Positions 8,967 to 18,724 of a stretch of 64,000 nucleotides of DNA are shown piece by piece (the first letter of the stretch is position 1; each line of letters opens with the position of its first letter). The notes beneath the pieces were generated by a model that saw only the letters and a program-made list of their open reading frames with translations, was not told where the DNA came from and ran no database searches. Origin of the DNA: Acinetobacter gerneri DSM 14967 = CIP 107464 = MTCC 9824. GTDB taxonomy: Bacteria; Pseudomonadota; Gammaproteobacteria; Pseudomonadales; Moraxellaceae. The position numbers were made by a program, and so were the translations under genes. Where the stretch lies: assembly GCF_000368565.1 (NCBI RefSeq), contig NZ_KB849543.1, positions 314,055-378,054 of the forward strand, read 5' to 3'.

Positions 8967-9910
8967 TGCAAACTAAATTTTGGGTTTTATGCGGCACAGT
9001 GCTGTGCTTGGCGATCTTTTTTGTATTGTTTGATTCGGGATTGGATTTCGAATATGTGATCCCGAAACGCTTATTGCGTTTGGGTACGATTATTTTAGCC
9101 AGTGTGTGTATTGCTTTTTCTTCAGTGGTTTTTCAGACCTTAGTTTCCAATCGAATATTGACGCCTGCAATCATGGGTTATGAATCTGTGTATCTACTTT
9201 GGCAGGTGCTGTTGCTGTATTTCGTGGGAACGCACGGGCTAAATATGCTCGGTCTAAATGGCAACTTTTTTGTATCGATCATTTTAATGTTGCTGTACTC
9301 ATGGTTGATTCATCGTTGGCTGATGCCAAGAGCGCGACATGATCTTTTTTTATTGTTGTTATTCGGATTGGTGCTCAGCATGGTCATTTTGACCTTGACC
9401 CAGTTTATTCAACTTAAGATTAGTCCCGGTGAATTTTCTGTTTTTCAAGGCTTTAATTATGCCTCTTTCAATCGTTCCCAGCCTGAAACACTCTTTTATG
9501 CATTGATCGCTGTACTCGCTGTCTGTTGGATCGGTCGTAAATATTTACCGATCTTGGATGTGATGTCTTTGGGACGTGAGCAAGCCATTTCTCTGGGTGT
9601 TGATCATCAAAAATATTTACGTATCTGCTTTGCTTTGATTGCGATTTTAGTTGCCATTTCAACCAGTTTAGTCGGACCTACTGCATTTATGGGGGTATTT
9701 ATTGCCAATATCGCCTATGCATTTTCAGGCAATTATCGACACAAATTTACATTATGTTTCGCAAGCATGATTTCCATCTTAGTCTTTCTTTTTGCTCAAA
9801 TTTTGGTAGAGCACGTTTTCAATTATAAAACCACGGTCAGCATTTTGATCAATTTGGTCTGTGGGGTTTATTTCCTTGTATTGATGGTGCGTGCTCGAGG
9901 TATCACATGA
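8966..9910 (+). CDS. bauC: Ferric-siderophore ABC transporter permease, second subunit (FecCD family)
   Basis: A 314-residue membrane protein, the second permease half. It has RLLRLGTIILASVCIAFSSVVFQTLVSNRILTPAIMG, a typical FecCD signature, followed by several hydrophobic helices and the coupling-helix region GREQAISLGVDHQKY before the conserved SLVGPTAFMGVFIANIAY. GAGGGGG just upstream is the ribosome site, and start and stop overlap both neighbours (1 base with bauD, 4 bases with bauE). The tight overlaps imply that the transporter subunits are made in step. Confidence 0.9.
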   Translation: MQTKFWVLCGTVLCLAIFFVLFDSGLDFEYVIPKRLLRLGTIILASVCIAFSSVVFQTLVSNRILTPAIMGYESVYLLWQVLLLYFVGTHGLNMLGLNGNFFVSIILMLLYSWLIHRWLMPRARHDLFLLLLFGLVLSMVILTLTQFIQLKISPGEFSVFQGFNYASFNRSQPETLFYALIAVLAVCWIGRKYLPILDVMSLGREQAISLGVDHQKYLRICFALIAILVAISTSLVGPTAFMGVFIANIAYAFSGNYRHKFTLCFASMISILVFLFAQILVEHVFNYKTTVSILINLVCGVYFLVLMVRARGIT

Positions 9911-10677
9911 TTCGTATTGAAAATATTTCCAAGTCCTATGGCAGCAAAAAGGTGCTTTCTGAGCTGAATCTCGAACTGCCGATGCAACAAGTGATTTCTT
10001 TAATTGGACCCAATGGAGCTGGAAAATCGACTTTGTTAATGATGTTGGCAAGGCTGCTTGCTCCAACTCAAGGCGATATTTTTTTCAATCAGCAAAATAT
10101 TGCCGAGATCAGGATTGCTGATTATGCCAAAACCGTGGCGACGCTCAGACAATCCCCAAACTTTAATTTACGTCTCACAGTTGAAGAACTGGTGTCTTTT
10201 GGGCGTTTTCCTTATAGCAGAGGGGCTTTGACTGCCAATGATCATAAGGTGATAGATGAATCCTTGGATTTTCTCTCCCTGAACTCACTTCGTGATGCTT
10301 ATGTCGATGAGCTGAGCGGTGGACAAAGACAAATGGCTTTTTTGGCAATGACCATCGCGCAACAGACCGAAATTCTTTTACTCGATGAACCTTTAAACAA
10401 TTTGGATATGAAACATGCCGTTCAGATCATGCATGCCATGCGCCGTTTATGCGATGAACAAGGTCGCACGGTGATTTTAGTCATACATGATATTAACTTC
10501 GCTGCGAATTATTCAGATCACATTGTTGCGTTGAAGCAAGGAAGGCTTTGTTTCAGCGGTGCAACAGAGCAAGTCTTAACCGAATCACTTTTGGGTGATT
10601 TATACGAGCTTGATTTCAAAATCACATCTAACGAACACGGTTATATGTGCAACTACTTCAACTCATCTGGAGCTTGA
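9907..10677 (+). CDS. bauE: Ferric-siderophore ABC transporter ATPase
   Basis: A 256-residue ATP-binding subunit of the iron-siderophore importer. It shows the Walker A motif GPNGAGKST at residues 34-42, a Q-loop region (TLRQSPNFNLRLTVEELVSFGRFPY), the ABC signature LSGGQRQ, Walker B ILLLDEP and a switch histidine in VIHDINFAANY. The length and motif spacing are those of FepC/FhuC-type ATPases. It overlaps bauC by four bases (ATGA), and bauB follows two bases after its stop. Confidence 0.93.
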   Translation: MIRIENISKSYGSKKVLSELNLELPMQQVISLIGPNGAGKSTLLMMLARLLAPTQGDIFFNQQNIAEIRIADYAKTVATLRQSPNFNLRLTVEELVSFGRFPYSRGALTANDHKVIDESLDFLSLNSLRDAYVDELSGGQRQMAFLAMTIAQQTEILLLDEPLNNLDMKHAVQIMHAMRRLCDEQGRTVILVIHDINFAANYSDHIVALKQGRLCFSGATEQVLTESLLGDLYELDFKITSNEHGYMCNYFNSSGA

Positions 10678-10679
10678 AA

Positions 10680-11651
10680 ATGAACTGGAAACAGAAAAAT
10701 TGGGTAACGACTATGGCAATATTAGTTGCCATCTCGGTATCAGGTTGTGATAAAAAACCTGAAAATCAGACCCAAGCAGCTCAGAAACTAAATGCTCCAA
10801 TCAGCATTAAACATGAGCTTGGTACAACTGTAATTGATCATGTTCCTCAGCGTGTCGCAGTTTTAGACATGAATGAGGCCGATTTTTTAGATCAGTTAAA
10901 TATCCCGATTGCAGGAATGCCGAAAGATTTTATTCCTCATTTTTTAGAAAAATATAAAAATGATCAGAATATTGCCGACTTGGGGTCGATCGTACAACCC
11001 AATATGGAGCGGATTCATGCATTAAAACCAGATTTGATTTTAATGACACCGATTCAGGCAGATAAATATAAAGAATTGTCAGAGATCGCACCGACGGTAC
11101 ATTACGACATCAACTTTAAGAACAGTGAAAATAAACACATCGAAACGGTGAAAAACCATTTGATTACGCTGGGCTTGATCTTTAATCGTGCCGACTTGGC
11201 TCGTAAAAAAGTGGCTGAGCTAGATGCTGAAGTAAAGAAAGCTCGAGAGGTTACAGCAAATCGACCAGAAAAAGCGTTAGTGGTTTTACATAACAATGGT
11301 GCATTTAGCAACTTTGGTGTGCAGTCACGTTATGGCTTTATCTTCCATGACTTAGGGGTAAAACCTGCCAGTACGGTTGTGGATACCAGTTTGCATGGTC
11401 AGCCGATTTCCAGTGAATTTATTAAAAAAGCCGATCCCGATATTTTATATATCGTCGATCGTACAGCTGTCATGGAGCATCGTCCAATTATCAATGCTGA
11501 AAATGTCAGCAATCCTTTGCTTCGAGAAACCAAGGCTTGGAAAAACGGCCATGTGATTTTTGTCGATGCAGATGCTTGGTATATCACTGGGGCAAGCCCA
11601 ACTTCACTGAAAATACTGATCAGTGATGTGCTCAAAGGCTATCAAAAATAA
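10680..11651 (+). CDS. bauB: Ferric-siderophore-binding lipoprotein
   Basis: A 323-residue periplasmic substrate-binding protein of the siderophore (FepB/CeuE-like) class. The N terminus is a lipoprotein signal with lipobox VSGC (MAILVAISVSGC), so it should be anchored by lipid. After it come QRVAVLDMNEADFLDQLNIPIAGMP, the typical start of lobe 1, and the conserved GSIVQPNMERIHALKPDLIL. A longer ORF opens at 10647, but the ATG at 10680 has GGAG at proper spacing and yields a proper signal. It hands ferric siderophore from BauA to BauCD. Confidence 0.92.
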   Translation: MNWKQKNWVTTMAILVAISVSGCDKKPENQTQAAQKLNAPISIKHELGTTVIDHVPQRVAVLDMNEADFLDQLNIPIAGMPKDFIPHFLEKYKNDQNIADLGSIVQPNMERIHALKPDLILMTPIQADKYKELSEIAPTVHYDINFKNSENKHIETVKNHLITLGLIFNRADLARKKVAELDAEVKKAREVTANRPEKALVVLHNNGAFSNFGVQSRYGFIFHDLGVKPASTVVDTSLHGQPISSEFIKKADPDILYIVDRTAVMEHRPIINAENVSNPLLRETKAWKNGHVIFVDADAWYITGASPTSLKILISDVLKGYQK

Positions 11652-11734
11652 GTGCTTATACCAAACAACAAAATTTTAAAGCAACAAGATTTTTAAATAA
11701 GCAAAACCTGATTGAAAAATATAAGGAAACTCTG

Positions 11735-14008
11735 ATGAAAAATGATATTCGCGGTAATCGAAAAAAAGCCGCACAAAGTAAGCTACAGTCAAAAAAATCA
11801 TTTGTGTTAAATCATATTGCATCAGCACAAATGGCGTTATTGATGGGGGTAAGTGTAGGAACAGTCTTTGTTTGTGCGCCTTCTGCTTATGCCGAAGCGA
11901 CGATTGATAGTGCTGAAACACTGAAAAAAAACCAAGGAAATTCAGCCATTGCTCAGCAACAATCGACTGAAGTGACTCAAATTCCAGCGTTGCAAGCAGT
12001 CGCAGAAAGTGATGATGTTTATGCAGGTGGTCAAGTTGCTAAAAAAAGTAAAATTGGTTTTTTAGGTGACAAAGACTTTATGGAAACACCGTTTAATACC
12101 ATAAGTTATACAGATAAATACGTCGAAGATAAGCAAGCCAAAGACATTACAGAGGTGATTGCTGCGACAGATCCGTCTGTATTTACCAATGGTGCAAGTG
12201 GCGGTTGGAGTGAAAACTATTACATTCGTGGCTTTGCCTCGAGCACCAGTGATATGTCGATGAATGGTTTATTTGGTATCACACCATTTTATCGAACATC
12301 GCCTGAAATGTTTGAACGTGTTGAAGTGCTAAAAGGTCCATCAGCATTACTCAATGGTATGCCGCCTGCAGGTTCAGTCGGTGGTACAGTCAATTTGGTC
12401 ACCAAAAAAGCAGGTGATGAGCCTTTAGCCAGAATAACCACGACTTATATGTCTGATTCTCAGTTTGGTGGTCATATTGATCTTGGGCGTCGATTTGGTG
12501 AAAACAAAGAGTTCGGGGTAAGATTTAATGGCGTATATCGTGATGGTGAAGGTGCTGTAAAAAACCAAGATAAAGAGACGCAGCAGTTTTCACTTGGACT
12601 GGATTGGCGTGGTGAACGAGCGCGAGTTTCGGTCGATGCTTATGATGCTAAAGACCGTGTAGATGGTGTGCATCGCGGTTTAAATTTGGCTACAGGTGTC
12701 GCCATACCAAAACCACCCAAAGCAGATACGCTTCTAAATCCAGATTGGTCTTTTGTTGAAACTAAAGACAAAGGCGCAATGATCAAGGGTGAATATGATC
12801 TCAATGATAAGATCACAGCCTATGCAAACTATGGTCAAAGTAATACAAAATACAAATATAACGGTGCGATGACAGCTATAGTCAAAGATGGTCTAGGCTC
12901 ATTTGAAACTAAAATTGGTCAGCTCGCTTTCGAAGTTGATAAAAAATCCGCTGATGCAGGTTTTAAAGGCGTTTTTGAAACCGGTCCGATTAAACATCAA
13001 TGGGTTGTCAATGGAACATACTACAAACATGATCAGGATGATTATGGGATCCGAAATGTGAATGGTGCCGAATGGACAACGAATCTTTATAATCCAGTCT
13101 GGGGAAGCCCAGTCCCATTTACTGCGAAAGCAAATTATTTATACCATTCGACTTTGTCTACCTCAAGTTATGGTTTTGCAGATACCTTATCTTTTGCCGA
13201 AGATCGAGTACAGTTAACACTTGGTGCACGTTATCAAACAGTTAAACCAACGAGCTCTATAAATAAACAAGCACAGTATAGTAAGTCGGCAACTACACCT
13301 GGGGCGGCATTATTGGTCAAAGCCACAGATAAAATATCTGTGTATGCGAACTATATCGAAGGTTTGACTAAAGGTGATCAAGCGCCTGCAACAGCTGAAA
13401 ATGCTGGGGTAATTTTTGCGCCGCAAAAAACCAAACAGGCAGAGCTTGGAGTGAAGCTTGATCAAGGATCATTTGCGCATACTTTAGCTGTGTTTGAGAT
13501 TAAAAAACCAAACAGTAGTACGGATATCTCAACAAATTACTTTTCTGCAAATGGTGAGCAGCGTAACCGAGGTGTGGAATGGTCATTCTTTGGTACACCG
13601 ATCGAGCATGTTCGTTTAATGGGTGGGGTCACTTATATTGATCCTGAGTTAAGTAAGACGGTCGGTGGCAAAAATCAAGGTAACACGGCTACAGGTGTTC
13701 CAAAAACACAAGCTAAACTTGGTGCAGAGTGGGATACACAAGTGGCACAAGGCACTTTGACTTTGTCTGGAAATATCAACGCTGTTTCAAAACAATATAT
13801 CAATCAGGAAAATACTTTACACGTTCCTGGTCGAACATTGCTTGATGTAGGTGCACGTTATAGTACAAAAGTTGCTGATCATCCTGTGACGATTCGTGCT
13901 GGGGTAAATAACCTAACCAATAAAGCTTATTGGGGTATGCCACAACTCTCTAGTTTGGTTTTAGGCGCACCAAGAACTTATATGTTATCTGCATCATATG
14001 ATTTCTAA
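11735..14008 (+). CDS. bauA: TonB-dependent ferric-siderophore outer-membrane receptor
   Basis: A 757-residue TonB-dependent receptor. An unusually long basic N-region precedes the hydrophobic signal core, with probable cleavage after CAPSAYA. The plug domain follows, with ENYYIRGF, the FERVEVLKGPSALLNGM motif and GGTVNLVTKK. The rest is a beta-barrel rich in alternating aromatic strands, ending SASYDF with the C-terminal Phe needed for outer-membrane insertion. It would take up ferric (pre)acinetobactin. It is the last gene of the bauDCEBA run, 83 bases after bauB with no terminator between, and converges on basC at a shared terminator. Confidence 0.93.
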   Translation: MKNDIRGNRKKAAQSKLQSKKSFVLNHIASAQMALLMGVSVGTVFVCAPSAYAEATIDSAETLKKNQGNSAIAQQQSTEVTQIPALQAVAESDDVYAGGQVAKKSKIGFLGDKDFMETPFNTISYTDKYVEDKQAKDITEVIAATDPSVFTNGASGGWSENYYIRGFASSTSDMSMNGLFGITPFYRTSPEMFERVEVLKGPSALLNGMPPAGSVGGTVNLVTKKAGDEPLARITTTYMSDSQFGGHIDLGRRFGENKEFGVRFNGVYRDGEGAVKNQDKETQQFSLGLDWRGERARVSVDAYDAKDRVDGVHRGLNLATGVAIPKPPKADTLLNPDWSFVETKDKGAMIKGEYDLNDKITAYANYGQSNTKYKYNGAMTAIVKDGLGSFETKIGQLAFEVDKKSADAGFKGVFETGPIKHQWVVNGTYYKHDQDDYGIRNVNGAEWTTNLYNPVWGSPVPFTAKANYLYHSTLSTSSYGFADTLSFAEDRVQLTLGARYQTVKPTSSINKQAQYSKSATTPGAALLVKATDKISVYANYIEGLTKGDQAPATAENAGVIFAPQKTKQAELGVKLDQGSFAHTLAVFEIKKPNSSTDISTNYFSANGEQRNRGVEWSFFGTPIEHVRLMGGVTYIDPELSKTVGGKNQGNTATGVPKTQAKLGAEWDTQVAQGTLTLSGNINAVSKQYINQENTLHVPGRTLLDVGARYSTKVADHPVTIRAGVNNLTNKAYWGMPQLSSLVLGAPRTYMLSASYDF

Positions 14009-14198
14009 GGTTGATTTTGAAATAGGCTTTGTTTGAAAACTTAAGCACTAAAATATGTTGTGGCACAAACTACAGCATATTTTAGAGCAGATCGGACAGG
14101 GTAACTAGGTGCAATGTCTTTAGAGTTATCCGAAGCTTTTAGTATTTAGAGATATCGCCATTTCATCATTGAAGTGAATTACAATTAAAAGTATTCTC

Positions 14199-14230
14199 AA
14201 AAAAAATCGCCAAATAAGGCGATTTTTTTT
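14199..14230. terminator. Bidirectional terminator between bauA and basC
   Basis: AAAAAATCGCC-AAATAA-GGCGATTTTTT: an 11-bp stem with A and T runs on its two sides, placed between convergent genes. It fits termination of both. Confidence 0.85.
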
Positions 14231-14258
14231 GATCTTTATTTACCCATAAAACATCAGT

Positions 14259-15569
14259 TTATTCCACCAAACCATAATGCTGAAATGCTGAGCGTTTCGG
14301 GATACGATAAGCTTCACGTCCAAGCAATTGATTGATAATCACTGAATTTCGAGTGGCTCCAATTCCCAAGTCTGGTGATCCCACACCTTGCTGAAAAATC
14401 TCTGCATTTTGGATGAAAATACGTCCTTTACCTTGATCACAACGCTCAGCTGTAAAATCTTCTCGTACTAAACAGTCATTATATTCATCGGTTTTAAGCA
14501 CTTTATTTTTAAGATTTTCAAACCATTTCGGCCAATGGTGACGATAACCAGTAGCTGCGATTACAGCGTCACTTTGTATGGTTTGACGTTGATCAAGCTG
14601 CGTATGCCAACAGCTTAGATTGATCTGACCCGATGATGACACTTGCAGATCTTCAACTTCACAACTTGAGTACAAGGTTAAGCCTGCATCAGCTCCTGCC
14701 ACCGTTCTTTCATAGAGCAAATCATAGATTTCACCAATAGTGAAAAAGCTGATGCCCTTATAGATCAGTCCTTGTCCTGCGGCGATTTCGCGTCTTTTCT
14801 CTCTCGGAATACTCTGAAAATATTGCATATAAGCTGGAGTAAAACATTCTTGTCCTAACTTGGAGAACTCCATTGGATGGAAGCCTGCCGAACGAGTGAC
14901 CCAGCGGATTGATGCGCCTGCCTGAATTTGTTCGAGGCTCAGTGAGCGATATAAGGCAAGTACACATTCTGCGGCACTTTGTCCTGAACCAACGACAGTC
15001 ACTTGCTTGCATTGATTTAATTGTTTTTGCAACGCTGCAAATTCGGCTGCATGTTTGACCAAAGGATGATCACAAGCACTTAACCATTTTGGATAATGTG
15101 GCTGTGTTCCGATCCCAATCACCAAATCTTGGCTGATATAAAATTGATTTTTTCCACTGCTCAGTTGGCTTTCAACGATAAATTGGTCACGTTTTTCATC
15201 ATAAATTACATCCAGAACATTTTCACCAAACTGACAATCGGGCAATTGTTTAGATGCCCAGCGACAGTAATGATCGTATTCTCGTCGAGGGATCAAGAAA
15301 CGATCATAATAATAAAACTGATGTAAACGGTCATGTTGATGTAAATAATTGATATAACCCAAAGGATGACAAGGATTAGCAATCGTCACCAGATCAGCAA
15401 AAAAAGGAATTTGCAAGGTCGTGCCTTCTAAAAGCAAACCTTCATGCCAACGAAATTGTGGTTTTTTTTCTAAAAATACAGCTTTGATTTCAGGATGATG
15501 AGAGAGTAGCGCAGCAAGTCCGAGATTGAACGGGCCAATGCCGATACCCAAAATATCTATATTTTTCAT
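14259..15569 (-). CDS. basC: Histamine N-monooxygenase (flavin-dependent N-hydroxylase)
   Basis: A 436-residue enzyme of the lysine/ornithine N-hydroxylase family (IucD/PvdA-like). The FAD-binding motif is GIGIGPFNLGLAAL at the N terminus, followed by the substrate region LQIPFFADLVTIANPCHPLGYINYL; the NADPH motif is VVGSGQSAAECVLALY, and the C-terminal ATGY motif reads VIAATGYRHHWP. In the acinetobactin pathway this enzyme hydroxylates histamine, made by BasG, to N-hydroxyhistamine. It lies downstream of basD on the same strand, 65 bases apart, and the two are likely co-transcribed. Confidence 0.92.
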   Translation of the reverse strand: MKNIDILGIGIGPFNLGLAALLSHHPEIKAVFLEKKPQFRWHEGLLLEGTTLQIPFFADLVTIANPCHPLGYINYLHQHDRLHQFYYYDRFLIPRREYDHYCRWASKQLPDCQFGENVLDVIYDEKRDQFIVESQLSSGKNQFYISQDLVIGIGTQPHYPKWLSACDHPLVKHAAEFAALQKQLNQCKQVTVVGSGQSAAECVLALYRSLSLEQIQAGASIRWVTRSAGFHPMEFSKLGQECFTPAYMQYFQSIPREKRREIAAGQGLIYKGISFFTIGEIYDLLYERTVAGADAGLTLYSSCEVEDLQVSSSGQINLSCWHTQLDQRQTIQSDAVIAATGYRHHWPKWFENLKNKVLKTDEYNDCLVREDFTAERCDQGKGRIFIQNAEIFQQGVGSPDLGIGATRNSVIINQLLGREAYRIPKRSAFQHYGLVE

Positions 15570-15634
15570 ATTTCTATCATTCCAGTTCTATTGATATATA
15601 AGTGGTGAAAGATTTCATTTTTTTAATTCAATAT

Positions 15635-18484
15635 TTAATGAATCGTTTGCTTTGTATGTGTGGAAATGAGTTTTTCGACAGCGACAACATCTTGGCAATG
15701 GATGAGTTGCAGTGGCGTTAAACTGATTTCAAAGGTTTCATTGATTTGTTTGGCAATCAATTTGAGATGTGAAGGACGCAATCCCAAATGACTAAATTGC
15801 ATGTCTTGATGTGTTGCATCTGAAGGCGATAAATTTAAATGATTCAAATAAATTTGCAGGATTTGCTCACGTTGCATATTGCCTTGATTGATCTGATTTT
15901 GAGTATTTTCAAAATGCAGTTTTAGATCTACATTTTCCAGACCAAGCGCTAATATCTGTTCTATACTTTTTTCGAGTTGCAACAAAAAGTCAGAGATAAA
16001 CTGATCAGAAATAGCGGCTTGTGCATAATCAATATCAAAAATGAGAGCGCCGTCATTGTACAATTTAAAGCGTACATCTATTGCGACCTGAGGAGTTTGC
16101 GTTAGCCCATCGATATATTTGATGGGGTTTGATTCTGGCAAACTCGGCCACGACAAACCATTGGTGATCACGATAGGCAAAGCAGGAGCGGATTTATATT
16201 TTTCAAACAACATTCTCGCCAGATCTACACCTGAAAATGCTAAATGTTGTAGAGATTCGAGCACACTTTTTTGCAGTTGTACTGCATGCTCAACGAAGTT
16301 TGCAGTCTGTTGCCATGTGCTCACGATAAAGGTTGATTGATTGGAAAATGCGCCATCATATAGGGGCAGGACAGGCACGCCAACAGAGAGAGTCTGGTCA
16401 GTTGTCCGTTGCGAAAGTATTTCCAAGACCAGTGCCATGATCAATGAGTTTTTAAATAAACCTTTACGTGCTCCGATTTTGCTCAATTGTTGAAACTTTT
16501 CACGATCAATGTGCAAGCTTTGGCGACGATAGAGCGAAGTAGCGATACTGTCTAAGGGCTTAGACCACGGCAATTTCGGGATGTGAACATGATTGGCGAG
16601 TTTATTTTGCCAATATTTTTGATCATCTGTTCGATTTTGTGCTGTGGAGCTATTGGGTTTTGCATCTGTGTTGGGCTGCGTCAGAGTTTGAGCTGAAAAT
16701 AGTTCCATCATCAATGATGCAATCGCTCGACCATCCAAAATTTGAGCATCAAAACGAACAAATATTTTAAATTGATCTACAGACAGTTTAAATACAGTAA
16801 CATCCCAAGGTGATTGATTTAAATCAAATAATGCATGTCGGTATTGCTCACGAAATGTGGAAATATGCTCATTTGCGACAGCTTGCTCAAAACGGGTCAA
16901 ATCAATCATGTTGAGATTGATGATGACCTCATCGCTGATATATTGCAGCAGTTTTTTTTCATCGATATAAGTTCTGAGACTTGGATGATGGCGAACCATG
17001 TCGGTCAATCGCAGCTTAAATTCCTCAAGATCAAGCCTTCCCTCATATTCCTGATATTCTTGCATGGCAATGCCACCAAGAGGAAAAGCGGTAGTACGAC
17101 CCAATAAATATGCTTTTTGCAGGGCATTGAGCGCTGTTTCACTCTGTCTTTTATTGATCAATTTGTTTGGAAATTTGAGCGAAAGTGACTGTAGATCATG
17201 GGTAAATATGTCGGGATTTGATGCGATTTTTTTGAGCAAATCTATATAATTTTCAAATAATGGATTGATCCATGATTCAGGTAATGCATCAAGACGGATA
17301 TCCCAATTGATCAGCAGTTCATTGGCGACACTGACCACTTGAACATCTAAAGCCACTTGCGGACCTTGCGAGATCGTCCAATTCATCTGACCAAAGATTT
17401 GATGCACTCTTTCTGAAAATAGTTCTTCGCCTGCAAGATCGACCGCTGCAGTAAAGACAATCGGTGCAGTTTGCGCAGTACCGTGATAACGGGAAAGATC
17501 ACGCATCACTTGTACACCCGAATATTGCTGATGCCCAAGCGTTTCGATCCATGTCTTGCCGATATTTTGACAAAACTGAGCGAGATGTTCGGTCGCAGAC
17601 ATATCAATATTTAAAATAGAAACATTGGCAAAATCACCAATAGAACTTTCTATGCCTTGCATCACAGGCTCACGCCAAAAAGTCGGAACATTGAGGCGAT
17701 AACGTGGATCTTGGGTTTTATTCCCTAAACAATACGCAAAAATCCCCATCAATAGTGTAGAAAAAGTCAGTCGATGTTGTTTGGCTAGCCGATGTAAAGC
17801 TTGCCTCTGCTCTGTATTTAAAGTGCTACTGAGCCGATGACTTTGTATGACCGTTGATGTTGGATTTTTGAGGGGAATAGTGGGGGCTGGAGCAATATCA
17901 GCCAAACGTGATTTCCACCAGATTCGGTCACGACTGCGTTGTTTTTGGCAAATTGGATCGTGTTTGAGTTGGTTATTCCAAGAAAAAAAATCAACTGTAG
18001 GCGGCAATGTACAATCTGCATCTTCATAAAAAAGCGCAAGATCTTCCATCAATATACGAAAACTAGAGGGATCAATGGCGATCATGTCAGCATCAACATG
18101 CAGTCGAAAATGTTGTTCATCTAATAGGCTGATTGAAAATTTTACAGTCTGTGCTTGAGTCAAATCTAATTTTTGATGCGTCCAGTACTGTCTTTTGGTT
18201 TCGAGTTTTTGCTTTTGTTGAGTTTTTGTGAATATTGAAAAATCATCAACTTCTATTTCTATGTTCTGATCAGCTGAAATGATACTTGGAATCGCATCAC
18301 GGTCGAGTCGCAAGCGTAGCATTTCATGTCGTTGATAGAGTCGTTGAATGGCTAGATTTAGTTTTTTTAGATCAATACTTTGACCATCAAATTCGCTATA
18401 AAGATGAGCTGAAACCCCACCTAAGATCGCTTCGTTTGAGCGCCCAAACCAACAGGCAGCTTGCATCGGAGTGAGTTCACGCAT
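15635..18484 (-). CDS. basD: NRPS tandem cyclization-domain protein with atypical carrier domain
   Basis: A 949-residue NRPS with two condensation/cyclization domains and a C-terminal carrier-like domain. The first domain has a full cyclization motif DMIAIDPSS (D133, D138, S141). The second has DAQILDGRA (D579, D584), with Ala in place of the usual Ser. These domains would couple dihydroxybenzoyl to threonine and close the oxazoline ring. The carrier-like end reads LGLRPSHL: when aligned with BasA's carrier-like end the usual Ser position is Pro904, with Ser905 one place later, so its priming is doubtful. The ribosome site is weak. It is divergent from basE across a Fur box, and basC follows. 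Confidence 0.87.
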   Translation of the reverse strand: MRELTPMQAACWFGRSNEAILGGVSAHLYSEFDGQSIDLKKLNLAIQRLYQRHEMLRLRLDRDAIPSIISADQNIEIEVDDFSIFTKTQQKQKLETKRQYWTHQKLDLTQAQTVKFSISLLDEQHFRLHVDADMIAIDPSSFRILMEDLALFYEDADCTLPPTVDFFSWNNQLKHDPICQKQRSRDRIWWKSRLADIAPAPTIPLKNPTSTVIQSHRLSSTLNTEQRQALHRLAKQHRLTFSTLLMGIFAYCLGNKTQDPRYRLNVPTFWREPVMQGIESSIGDFANVSILNIDMSATEHLAQFCQNIGKTWIETLGHQQYSGVQVMRDLSRYHGTAQTAPIVFTAAVDLAGEELFSERVHQIFGQMNWTISQGPQVALDVQVVSVANELLINWDIRLDALPESWINPLFENYIDLLKKIASNPDIFTHDLQSLSLKFPNKLINKRQSETALNALQKAYLLGRTTAFPLGGIAMQEYQEYEGRLDLEEFKLRLTDMVRHHPSLRTYIDEKKLLQYISDEVIINLNMIDLTRFEQAVANEHISTFREQYRHALFDLNQSPWDVTVFKLSVDQFKIFVRFDAQILDGRAIASLMMELFSAQTLTQPNTDAKPNSSTAQNRTDDQKYWQNKLANHVHIPKLPWSKPLDSIATSLYRRQSLHIDREKFQQLSKIGARKGLFKNSLIMALVLEILSQRTTDQTLSVGVPVLPLYDGAFSNQSTFIVSTWQQTANFVEHAVQLQKSVLESLQHLAFSGVDLARMLFEKYKSAPALPIVITNGLSWPSLPESNPIKYIDGLTQTPQVAIDVRFKLYNDGALIFDIDYAQAAISDQFISDFLLQLEKSIEQILALGLENVDLKLHFENTQNQINQGNMQREQILQIYLNHLNLSPSDATHQDMQFSHLGLRPSHLKLIAKQINETFEISLTPLQLIHCQDVVAVEKLISTHTKQTIH

Positions 18485-18560
18485 TGCTTAATTGCTCAGT
18501 TGACAAATGAATTATGGTTGAGCATTATAAGTATAAATAGGAATGATTACCAGTTGCATT

Positions 18561-18575
18561 TAATAATCATTATCG
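18561..18575. promoter_or_regulatory. Fur box in the basD/basE divergent promoter region
   Basis: TAATAATCATTATCG matches the 7-1-7 Fur core at 12 of 14 positions. A further AT-rich near-match (ATTCATTATAATCA) follows 12 bases on. The site lies between the divergent genes, about 80 bases from basD and 150 from basE. Confidence 0.65.
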
Positions 18576-18724
18576 TATTTATTGTTATTCATTATAATCA
18601 AACACCATCAATCTGAAATGAAAAAGCATGTTCTCACTCTGATGTTTTTTTATTTTTAGATGGAAATGTCAAAGCGGAAATAGGAGTGCTTTTACAGCAC
18701 AAACTCCCGTTCAGTATTTCAAAA

